Positions 43,203 to 50,759 of a stretch of 64,000 nucleotides of DNA are shown piece by piece. The notes beneath the pieces are model-generated. The model had not been told where the DNA came from and did no database searches. It saw only the letters and a list, made by a program, of their open reading frames with translations. This DNA comes from Streptomyces dysideae (GTDB lineage Bacteria; Actinomycetota; Actinomycetes; Streptomycetales; Streptomycetaceae): NCBI RefSeq assembly GCF_001514305.1, contig NZ_KQ949096.1, positions 2,131 to 66,130 on the forward strand, read 5' to 3'. The position numbers and the translations under genes were made by a program. Each line of letters begins with the position of its first letter. Position 1 is the first letter of the stretch.

Positions 43203-45392
43203 TTGACCAGCACCCCCGCACCCGAGGGGCACGCCCCGACCCTCGCGCCGAACTCCTCCGACCCGCACTTCTTCCCGCGGGAGCAGCCCGCGTCGACAAC
43301 CGCATCGGCTTCCCGGGCACTGGGACACCCCCTGCCGCAGGCAAACGCTCCGGTCCTGCCGCAGGCCAACGCTCCGGGCCAGGACCGTGTGCCGCGACGA
43401 GGAGGCGCGCCGGCGCGAGGAGGTCCTACGGCGCCGTCAGCCCCGGTGACGCCTGAGCGAGGAGGCGCCGTGCCATCTGTAGACGCCCCTGCGCAGCGAG
43501 AGACGCCGGCGCAGCGAGGGACCCCCGCGCCGGGTGGGGCCCAGGACGCCAAGTGGCTGCGCGGCGTCACCGTCGACCTCATGGAGCATCCCGACCCCCA
43601 CACCGCGGCCCAGGCCGCCGCTTCGGAGAACCTGCTCCGCTGCTGGGTACGCGAGACCAACCTCCCGGCTCCTGACAAGGGCCTCCTCCGCATCCCGCTG
43701 CCCACCAGCGGCACGGCCCTGCTCGCGCCGGTCCACTACTGGTCCACGACGGGGTGGCACCGCTTCGGCCTCCCGTACCTGGCCGACGCCCCCGACCAAT
43801 CCCCACCGCTCGACGCGGTCACCCTCGCGGCGCTGCTCACCAGGGAGACGCCCGGGGGAGCGACCACAACCGACATGTCCACCACCATCCCCGCGATCGC
43901 CGCCGGCACCGACCTCGTCGCCCGCGTCGCCGACTCCGCCCGGCGAACTGTCACGTTCATCAGCGAGCGTCGGGAACACCCCGCCGATGGCGCCGACCTC
44001 TTCCTCGCCGCCGAGCAGGCACTCGTACTCGGACATCCACTGCACCCGACCCCGAAGAGCCGAGAGGGTCTCTCCGAAGCCGAAGCGCGGCTGTACTCAC
44101 CCGAGTTGCGAGGCTTCTTCCCCTTGCACTGGATGGCTGTCGCTCCTTCCGTACTCGCCACCGACTCGGCTTGGACCGAGCGTGGCCGTCTCGTCGCCGC
44201 AGCACGGCTCATGGCCCAACTCGCCGGAGCCCAGCTGCCGTTGCCCACGGGGTACGCGGCACTGCCCCTGCATCCCTGGCAGGTCCGTGAGGTCCTGCAC
44301 CGCCCCGAGACCGCGGCCCTGACCCACGCCGGACTGCTCCGGGACCTCGGCGCACATGGCGCTCCGTGGCACCCCACCTCCTCCGTACGAACCGTCCACA
44401 GACCCGGCGCCCCCGCCATGCTCAAGCTGTCCCTGGGCCTCCGCATCACCAACTCCCGTCGTGAGAACCTCCGCAAAGAACTGCACCGCGGCGTCGAGGT
44501 CCACCGCCTGCTGCGCACGGGGCTGTCCCAGCGATGGCAGGCCGCGCACCCGGGGTTCGACATCGTCCGCGACCCTGCCTGGCTGGCCGTCGACGGGCCG
44601 GACGGCGTCCCCGTGCCCGGACTCGACGTGATGATCCGGCACAATCCATTCCGCTCCACCGACGACGTGTCCTGCATCGCCGGACTCGTCTCGCCCCGAC
44701 CGCACGCATCGTCAGGACCGCACGCACAGCTCGACAGCGCCACGGGCCGTCCTCAGGCGGACCGGCCCGTCGTGCGGTCCCGCCTGGCAGAGATCGTCAC
44801 GCGTCTCGCTGCCCGAACCGGCCGACCCCGAGGGGCCGTTGCCGCCGAGTGGTTCCTGCGGTACCTCGAACAGGTCGTCCGGCCCGTGCTGTGGCTGGAC
44901 GCGGAGGCGGGAATCGCTCTGGAGGCCCACCAGCAGAACACGCTTCTCCTGCTGGACGGCGACGGCTGGCCCGCCGGCGGCCGCTACCGCGACAACCAGG
45001 GCTACTACTTCCGCGAGTCCCGGCGCGCGGAACTCGACGCCAGGCTGCCCGGCATCGGCGCCCACAGCGACACCTTCGTCACCGACGAGATCACCGACGA
45101 GCGTTTCGCCTACTACCTCGCGATCAACAACGTGCTCGGCCTCATCGGCGCGTTCGGCTCCCAGCGCCTAGCCGACGAACCGCTACTGCTCGCAGCCTTC
45201 CGCCGTTTCCTCGGCGACGTGGCCACCGGTCCCGCCCGGCTGCGCACCTCGCTGCCCGCCCACCTGCTCGACTCACCCGTCCTGCGCTGCAAGGCCAACC
45301 TGCTGACCCGGCTACACGGCCTCGACGAACTCGTCGGCCCGGTCGACAACCAATCTGTCTACGTCACCATCGCCAACCCCCTGCACTCCTGA
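43203..45392 (+). CDS. IucA/IucC-family NRPS-independent siderophore synthetase
   Basis: The conserved part, from about residue 125, carries IucA/IucC motifs: HPLHPTPKSREGLS, LPLHPWQV, PTSSVRTVHRPGAPAMLKLSL, ITNSRRENLRKELHRG, EAHQQNTLLLLDGDG, RDNQGYYF. These enzymes adenylate a carboxylate such as citrate and condense it with an amine or hydroxylamine. The first 120 residues are low-complexity (Pro, Ala, Gln, Arg) with LPQANAP repeated twice. TTG at 43203 has AGGA six bases upstream and gives 729 residues. An ATG at 43581 would start directly at the domain. The start is therefore uncertain. It is followed by the GNAT gene. Confidence 0.88.
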   Translation: MTSTPAPEGHAPTLAPNSSDPHFFPREQPASTTASASRALGHPLPQANAPVLPQANAPGQDRVPRRGGAPARGGPTAPSAPVTPERGGAVPSVDAPAQRETPAQRGTPAPGGAQDAKWLRGVTVDLMEHPDPHTAAQAAASENLLRCWVRETNLPAPDKGLLRIPLPTSGTALLAPVHYWSTTGWHRFGLPYLADAPDQSPPLDAVTLAALLTRETPGGATTTDMSTTIPAIAAGTDLVARVADSARRTVTFISERREHPADGADLFLAAEQALVLGHPLHPTPKSREGLSEAEARLYSPELRGFFPLHWMAVAPSVLATDSAWTERGRLVAAARLMAQLAGAQLPLPTGYAALPLHPWQVREVLHRPETAALTHAGLLRDLGAHGAPWHPTSSVRTVHRPGAPAMLKLSLGLRITNSRRENLRKELHRGVEVHRLLRTGLSQRWQAAHPGFDIVRDPAWLAVDGPDGVPVPGLDVMIRHNPFRSTDDVSCIAGLVSPRPHASSGPHAQLDSATGRPQADRPVVRSRLAEIVTRLAARTGRPRGAVAAEWFLRYLEQVVRPVLWLDAEAGIALEAHQQNTLLLLDGDGWPAGGRYRDNQGYYFRESRRAELDARLPGIGAHSDTFVTDEITDERFAYYLAINNVLGLIGAFGSQRLADEPLLLAAFRRFLGDVATGPARLRTSLPAHLLDSPVLRCKANLLTRLHGLDELVGPVDNQSVYVTIANPLHS

Positions 45393-45469
45393 CCGCACGA
45401 CTGTCCATCACCAACTCCCTTCACCTCCGAGGAACATGACCCGCTCAGCCTTCTGAGAGGAGCATCCCC

Positions 45470-46240
45470 GTGCCTCCCATCGACGCCGGTGCCGGTGCCG
45501 GTACCGCCCCTGTCGCCGGTTCCGGCGCGGGCGCAGACAGCACGGACACGCTGGATCTGCGCCTGCCCGACGAACTCCTCGCGGTCCTCGAGGCGGAAGA
45601 GGCCGGCGGCGGGGAGCAGCGCCACGGTGCAGGCACCGCCCTGCCTGCCGCCGTCAGGCCGACCGGTGACGATCTACTCGACCACGTCGCCGACTGGGGG
45701 CCGACCTCCACGTCCGTCGGCGTGTTCCACCTTGTGCCCGTACGCATCGACCGGGACCTTCCGCTGATCGGCCGCTGGATGAACGACCCCGCCGTCGCAG
45801 CGTTCTGGGAGTTGGCCGGACCCCAGACCGCGACCGAGGAGCATCTGCGCGCCCAGCTCACCGGCGACGGACGCAGCGTCCCGTGTCTCGGCGTGCTGGA
45901 GGGCACGCCGATGAGCTATTGGGAGATCTACCGGGCTGACCTCGATCCGTTGGCCCGTCACTATCCCGCTCGACCTCATGACACCGGAATCCACCTCCTC
46001 ATCGGCGGTGTCGCAGACCGTGGGCGAGGACTCGGCAGCGCACTCCTGGGAGCCGTCGCCGACCTGGCTTTCGACAAGCGGTCCGCCTGCGCTCGCGTCG
46101 TCGCCGAACCCGACCTTCGCAACACCCCCTCCATCGCCGCCTTCCTGAGCGCCGGTTTCCGGTTCTCCGCCGAGGCCGACCTGCCCGACAAGCGAGCCGC
46201 CCTGATGGTCAGAGACCGCTCCCTGCGCGATCTGCTGTAA
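45470..46240 (+). CDS. GNAT acyltransferase of the siderophore cluster (IucB/MbtK-like)
   Basis: A 256-residue protein. Residues 1-75 are Gly/Ala-rich and variable. The GNAT domain at about 85-250 includes RDLPLIGRWMNDPAVAAFW, MSYWEIYRADLDPLARHY, and HLLIGGVADRGRGLGSALL, the acyl-CoA-binding signature of siderophore hydroxylamine acyltransferases (AlcB/IucB/MbtK). It would acylate the diamine precursor before IucA/IucC condensation. GTG at 45470 follows GAGAGGAG. No amine monooxygenase or decarboxylase is in the window, so the precursor route is incomplete here. Confidence 0.88.
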   Translation: MPPIDAGAGAGTAPVAGSGAGADSTDTLDLRLPDELLAVLEAEEAGGGEQRHGAGTALPAAVRPTGDDLLDHVADWGPTSTSVGVFHLVPVRIDRDLPLIGRWMNDPAVAAFWELAGPQTATEEHLRAQLTGDGRSVPCLGVLEGTPMSYWEIYRADLDPLARHYPARPHDTGIHLLIGGVADRGRGLGSALLGAVADLAFDKRSACARVVAEPDLRNTPSIAAFLSAGFRFSAEADLPDKRAALMVRDRSLRDLL

Positions 46241-46555
46241 CGCCGTGCCACAACGTCATCACTTTTGGTACACCGCTCGCCGCGACTCGGTTCCCACTCA
46301 CTCGGCACGGATTTCCCGCCGGCCGATCTCCGCCCCGACCGGGAACGGTCCTGACTCGACCCAGGGTCCGCCCACCCTCACCCCACTCGATCCACTCCTG
46401 CACAAGATCCGACAGATTCCGCACCCCCGTGACATCACCCAGCCACCACCCGTCCCGATCCGATCCCCACCCGAGGAACCCCAGGTCTTGATCCCGCCCC
46501 TCGCCCACACCGTGATCACCCGTTTGTCAGTGCCGGGCCGTAGGGTGGTCGCGCT
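46241..46555. other. Intergenic stretch upstream of dinG
   Basis: About 315 bp without a gene. At its right end TTGTCA (about 46524) and TAGGGT (about 46540) might be parts of the dinG promoter, but their spacing is short. No SOS box was found. Nothing else is clear. Confidence 0.5.
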
Positions 46556-48538
46556 ATGACGAAGCCCTCACTCCCCGAACTCCTGCATGCTGCTGTCACT
46601 GCCGTCGGCGGTGCGGAGCGCCCCGGCCAGGTGACCATGGCCGAAGCCGTCGCGGAGGCGATCGACGACGGTTCCCATCTGCTGGTCCAGGCCGGCACCG
46701 GCACCGGCAAGTCGCTGGGCTACCTCGTGCCCGCGCTCGCGCACGGGGAACGTGTCGTCGTGGCGACCGCCACCCTCGCCCTGCAGCGCCAGCTCGTGGA
46801 GCGGGACCTGCCGCGCACGGTCGACGCGCTGCACCCGCTGCTGCGCCGCCGCCCGGAGTTCGCCATGCTCAAGGGCAGGTCGAACTACCTGTGTCTGCAC
46901 CGCCTGAACGAGGGCGTCCCGCAGGACGAGGAGGAGGGCCTCTTCGACCAGTTCGAGGCGGCCGCTCCCACCAGCAAGCTGGGCCAGGACCTGCTGCGTG
47001 TGCGTGACTGGGCGGACGAGACCGAGACCGGCGACCGCGACGACCTCACCCCGGGCATCTCCGACCGGGCCTGGGCCCAGGTGTCGGTGTCGTCGAGGGA
47101 GTGCCTGGGCGCCTCGAAGTGCGCGTACGGCGCCGAGTGCTTCGCCGAGATGGCACGGGAGCGCGCCAAGCTCTCCGAGGTCGTCGTCACCAACCATGCG
47201 CTGCTCGCGATCGACGCCATCGAAGGCGCCCCGGTCCTGCCGCAGCACGAAGTACTGATCGTCGACGAGGCACACGAACTGGTCTCCCGGGTCACCGGCG
47301 TCGCCACGGGCGAGCTCACTCCCGGCCAGGTCAACCGCGCGGTGCGCCGTGCCGCGAAGCTCGTCAACGAGAAGGCCGCCGACCAGCTCCAGACCGCCGC
47401 CGAGGGCTTCGAGCGGCTGATGGAGCTGGCCCTGCCGGGCCGTCTGGAGGAGATCCCGGAAGACCTCGGCTATGCGCTGATGGCTCTGCGTGACGCCTGT
47501 CGCACCGTGATCTCCGCGATCGGCGCGACCCGCGACAAGTCCGTCCAGGACGAGGACGCGGTCCGTAAGCAGGCACTGGCCTCGGTCGAGACCGTCCACG
47601 ACGTGGCGGAGCGGATCACCAACGGCTCCGAATGGGACGTCGTCTGGTACGAACGGCACGACCGCTTCGGAGCCTCCCTGCGCGTTGCCCCCATGTCGGT
47701 GTCGGGCCTGCTGCGGGAGAAGCTGTTCGCGGACCGCTCCGTCGTCCTGACCTCCGCAACGCTGAAGCTGGGTGGGGACTTCAACGGCGTCGGCGCCTCC
47801 CTGGGGCTCGCCCCGGAGGGAACGGCGGGCGACGACATCCCGCAGTGGAAGGGCGTCGACGTCGGCTCGCCGTTCGACTACCCCAAGCAGGGCATCCTGT
47901 ACGTCGCCAAGCACCTGTCCCGACCCGCGCGGGACGGCGACCGCACCGACATGCTCGACGAGCTGACCGATCTGATCCAGGCGGCCGGCGGCCGCACGCT
48001 CGGCCTGTTCTCCTCGATGCGGGGCGCCCAACTCGCCGCCGAGGAGCTCCGCTCCCGCATCCCCGAGTTCCCGATCCTCCTGCAGGGCGAGGAGACCCTC
48101 GGTGAGCTGATCAAGAACTTCGCGGCCGATCCGAAGACCTGCCTCTTCGGCACGCTGTCGCTGTGGCAGGGCGTGGACGTCCCCGGCGCCAGCTGCCAGT
48201 TGGTCGTCATGGACAAGATCCCGTTCCCGCGACCGGACGACCCGCTGATGAGTGCCCGCCAGAAGGCGGTGGAGGACGCCGGCGGCAACGGCTTCATGTC
48301 GGTCGCCGCCACCCACGCCGCGCTGCTCATGGCCCAGGGTGCCGGCCGTCTCGTACGGGCGTCGGGGGATCGCGGCGTGGTGGCCGTACTGGACCAGCGG
48401 CTGGCCACGGCCCGGTACGGGAGCTATCTGAAGGCGTCGCTGCCCGACTTCTGGTACACGACGGACCGCAACCAGGTCCGGAAATCACTGGCCGCGATCG
48501 ACGCGGTGGCGAAGCAGGCTGAAGTTCAGGAGGCGTGA
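46556..48538 (+). CDS. dinG: DinG-type Fe-S ATP-dependent DNA helicase
   Basis: A 660-residue XPD/DinG-class 5'-3' helicase. Q-like start, Walker A LLVQAGTGTGKS at about 42-53, Fe-S cluster Cys in NYLCLH and in SSRECLGASKCAYGAEC, DEAH box in LIVDEAHEL at about 236-244, and C-terminal motifs TLGLFSSMRGA, GTLSLWQGVDVPG and QGAGRLVR. Such enzymes unwind R-loops and forked DNA. It is convergent with lexA. No SOS box was seen before it, although DinG is damage-inducible in E. coli. The ATG at 46556 is the only sensible start. Confidence 0.94.
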   Translation: MTKPSLPELLHAAVTAVGGAERPGQVTMAEAVAEAIDDGSHLLVQAGTGTGKSLGYLVPALAHGERVVVATATLALQRQLVERDLPRTVDALHPLLRRRPEFAMLKGRSNYLCLHRLNEGVPQDEEEGLFDQFEAAAPTSKLGQDLLRVRDWADETETGDRDDLTPGISDRAWAQVSVSSRECLGASKCAYGAECFAEMARERAKLSEVVVTNHALLAIDAIEGAPVLPQHEVLIVDEAHELVSRVTGVATGELTPGQVNRAVRRAAKLVNEKAADQLQTAAEGFERLMELALPGRLEEIPEDLGYALMALRDACRTVISAIGATRDKSVQDEDAVRKQALASVETVHDVAERITNGSEWDVVWYERHDRFGASLRVAPMSVSGLLREKLFADRSVVLTSATLKLGGDFNGVGASLGLAPEGTAGDDIPQWKGVDVGSPFDYPKQGILYVAKHLSRPARDGDRTDMLDELTDLIQAAGGRTLGLFSSMRGAQLAAEELRSRIPEFPILLQGEETLGELIKNFAADPKTCLFGTLSLWQGVDVPGASCQLVVMDKIPFPRPDDPLMSARQKAVEDAGGNGFMSVAATHAALLMAQGAGRLVRASGDRGVVAVLDQRLATARYGSYLKASLPDFWYTTDRNQVRKSLAAIDAVAKQAEVQEA

Positions 48539-48539
48539 T

Positions 48540-48587
48540 GATTGTGGGCCGGTATGCCGCGACATCGCGGCATACCGGCCCACAATC
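48540..48587. terminator. Long perfect hairpin between dinG and lexA
   Basis: Perfect 23-bp arms (48540-48562 and 48565-48587) are separated by two bases. It starts at the last base of the dinG stop codon region and would stop transcription from both sides. Confidence 0.85.
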
Positions 48588-48604
48588 CGAGGCCCACGGT
48601 CGTC

Positions 48605-48660
48605 GGGGCCCGCACAGCACAGGGCCCCGGAACCGGCGCAGGGGTCCCGGGGCCCGGTCA
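48605..48660 (-). terminator. GC-rich hairpins downstream of lexA
   Basis: GGGGCCC at 48605-48611 pairs with GGGCCCC at 48622-48628, and further GGGCCCC/GGGGCCC pairing follows to about 48658. They lie 36 to 90 bp past the lexA stop. Confidence 0.5.
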
Positions 48661-48695
48661 GGGGGCAGGTCCGATCGTCCTGCCCGCCGCAGCCG

Positions 48696-49475
48696 TCACA
48701 CGCGCCGCAGCACTGCCACCACCTTGCCCAGGATGGTCGCGTCGTCGCCGGGGATCGGCTCGTACGCCGAGTTGTGCGGGAGGAGCCAGACATGGCCGTC
48801 CTCACGCTTGAAGCGCTTCACGGTGGCCTCGCCGTCGAGCATGGCCGCCACGATGTCGCCGTTCTCGGCGACGGGCTGACGGCGGACCGTGACCCAGTCG
48901 CCGTCGCAGATGGCGGCCTCGATCATCGAGTCGCCTACGACCTTCAGCACGAACAGCTCGCCGTCGCCGACCAGCTGCCGGGGGAGAGGAAAGACGTCCT
49001 CGACCGACTCCTCGGCGAGGATCGGGCCACCGGCGGCGATGCGTCCCACCAGCGGGACGTACGACGCGGCGGGCTTGCCGGCGGTGTCCGTGGGCTGCGC
49101 GGAGGATGCCTGGTCGGAACCGCGCACTTCGTAGGCGCGCGGGCGGTGCGGGTCGCGGCGGAGGAAGCCCTTGCGCTCCAGTGCCATCAGCTGGTGTGCG
49201 ACCGAGGAGGTGCTGGAGAGGCCGACCGCTTGGCCGATCTCCCGCATCGACGGCGGGTAGCCGCGCCGTTGCACTGAGTCCCTGATCACCTCGATCACCC
49301 GGCGCTGCCGGTCGGTGAGTCCTGAGCTGTCCGCGCGGATGCCCGGAGGTCGGCCCGGCAGGGAGCGCTTGTGCCCCTCGGGATTCGCGGCTTCGTTCAT
49401 CGCATGCACCGGCTCGAGTCGGCCCTGGGAGCGGTCCTGGGCAGTGATGGTGGCACTGTCTGCGGTGGTGGTCAC
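48696..49475 (-). CDS. lexA: SOS-response repressor LexA
   Basis: LexA represses DNA-damage genes and cleaves itself when stimulated by RecA filaments. The 259-residue protein has the winged-helix DNA-binding domain (LTDRQRRVIEVIRDSVQRRG, YPPSMREIGQAVGLSSTSSV), the Ala-Gly cleavage site in RIAAGGP (about 146), nucleophile Ser in GDSMIEA (about 183) and Lys in ATVKRF (about 218). A 40-residue polar N-terminal extension is typical of Streptomyces LexA. GTG at 49475 is supported by GAGAGGGG eight bases upstream. An SOS box lies 60 bp before it, so it is autoregulated. Confidence 0.96.
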   Translation of the reverse strand: MTTTADSATITAQDRSQGRLEPVHAMNEAANPEGHKRSLPGRPPGIRADSSGLTDRQRRVIEVIRDSVQRRGYPPSMREIGQAVGLSSTSSVAHQLMALERKGFLRRDPHRPRAYEVRGSDQASSAQPTDTAGKPAASYVPLVGRIAAGGPILAEESVEDVFPLPRQLVGDGELFVLKVVGDSMIEAAICDGDWVTVRRQPVAENGDIVAAMLDGEATVKRFKREDGHVWLLPHNSAYEPIPGDDATILGKVVAVLRRV

Positions 49476-49534
49476 GTCGGCCCCTCTCGATGGTCTCCCT
49501 GCTGCACAACGGTAGTTGCTTTCGAAAGGTTGCG

Positions 49535-49550
49535 CCAAACACACGTTCGA
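49535..49550. promoter_or_regulatory. LexA-binding SOS box
   Basis: CCAAACACACGTTCGA matches the actinobacterial SOS consensus TCGAACNNNNGTTCGA at 10 of 12 fixed positions. It lies 60 bp before the lexA start, as expected for autoregulation. Confidence 0.8.
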
Positions 49551-50040
49551 GTGAAAAATTGCGGATTGCTCGCCGCGATCATGTGTCTGGGTGTATGGCT
49601 AACGCGGTGCCTGGCCGACAAAAGGGCCCATTGTTGTGCCCTTCACCGCCGGGGTGACGACCTTGTGGGTTGTTGCCTCAGTCTGCCATCCGGCATCCCG
49701 GCAGCCGGGACCCGGCCCCCATCTGCGCGGGAGTCCTACGCCCCCTCCTTGCGGCGCTCACGGTATCTCCGTATGTGCCGCAGCGATACGTCCGTGCACG
49801 CGCGCGTGGCCTGCGGCGGTTCGGGCGCATGGCGTGTACCGCTCCAGGCGCGACACGCGTGTATGGCCTGTATGTATGAGCCAATCCCCACATGTAGTGG
49901 TTGGATTGCGGCAGCAGCCCAGAAGTTGTGGTCCCCCCGGTCTTCGGACCCTCGGCGATCGCCTATGCTTGGGGCTGCTTCGAGGGGCCCATGGGGCTCA
50001 GCGAGACTATTGAGTCTGCTGTGAGGAGGGTTGGGATTTC
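49551..50040. other. lexA-nrdR intergenic region with possible NrdR box
   Basis: About 490 bp without a convincing gene between divergent lexA and nrdR. CCACATGTAGTGG (49888-49900) resembles an NrdR box half-palindrome, and ACACGCGTGT (49853-49862) is a perfect palindrome 36 bp before it. NrdR boxes usually come in pairs about 31 bp apart, so this is suggestive only. TATGCT at about 49974 may be the nrdR -10 element. Confidence 0.4.
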
Positions 50041-50598
50041 ATGCACTGCCCCTTCTGCAGGCACCCCGACAGCCGTGTCGTCGACAGCCGTACGACCGAC
50101 GACGGCACGTCGATCCGCAGGCGCCGCCAGTGCCCTGACTGCTCCCGTCGTTTCACGACCGTGGAGACGTGCTCGCTCATGGTGGTGAAGCGGTCCGGAG
50201 TCACCGAGCCTTTCAGCCGTACCAAGGTCATCAACGGCGTGCGCAAGGCATGCCAGGGACGGCCGGTCACCGAGGACGCGCTCGCCCAGCTCGGCCAGCG
50301 GGTCGAGGAGGCGGTGCGGGCCACCGGAAGCGCCGAGCTGACCACCCACGACGTGGGGCTGGCCATACTCGGCCCGTTGCAGGAGCTCGACCTCGTCGCC
50401 TATCTGCGATTCGCCTCCGTCTACCGGGCGTTCGACTCGCTCGAGGACTTCGAGGCCGCGATCGCGGAACTCAGGCAGGCGACGCGCCACGCCGCGGACG
50501 ACGACGACCGCGAGGACAACGGCGCGGGGAGCCAGGAAGACGATCGCGGGTCCGGAGGGACTGGACAGGTCCCCGAGCCCGCAGGCGCCGCCGACTGA
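50041..50598 (+). CDS. nrdR: Transcriptional repressor NrdR
   Basis: NrdR senses ATP/dATP and represses ribonucleotide reductase genes. The zinc ribbon has Cys at 3, 6, 31 and 34 (MHCPFC and QCPDC). The ATP-cone follows at about 49-139 (VVKRSGVTEPFSRTKVINGV). The last 45 residues are a disordered acidic tail, making it longer (185) than the usual 150-170. It is directly upstream of nrdJ on the same strand, the classic streptomycete nrdRJ operon. Confidence 0.96.
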   Translation: MHCPFCRHPDSRVVDSRTTDDGTSIRRRRQCPDCSRRFTTVETCSLMVVKRSGVTEPFSRTKVINGVRKACQGRPVTEDALAQLGQRVEEAVRATGSAELTTHDVGLAILGPLQELDLVAYLRFASVYRAFDSLEDFEAAIAELRQATRHAADDDDREDNGAGSQEDDRGSGGTGQVPEPAGAAD

Positions 50599-50759
50599 GG
50601 GCGGGCCGGCCCCGGACGGAGACTCCGGAACCGGCCTGGCAGCGGCGAAACAAGACCTGTTGTGGGCAGCGAGAGGTGTGTCCACAGCACCAGACAGAAC
50701 ACCGTGCCACGGGAACATCGGGGCACTTCAGGGCGTTTTAGCCCGTACAGGGAGGCGGC

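Noticed and set aside
37922..43714. A very long open frame (about 1930 codons) on the minus strand.
   Set aside because: It lies antisense to the secreted GH32, aminotransferase and part of the IucA/IucC genes, all with clear motifs. Long antisense frames are an effect of high GC codon use, and its translation is low-complexity without domains.
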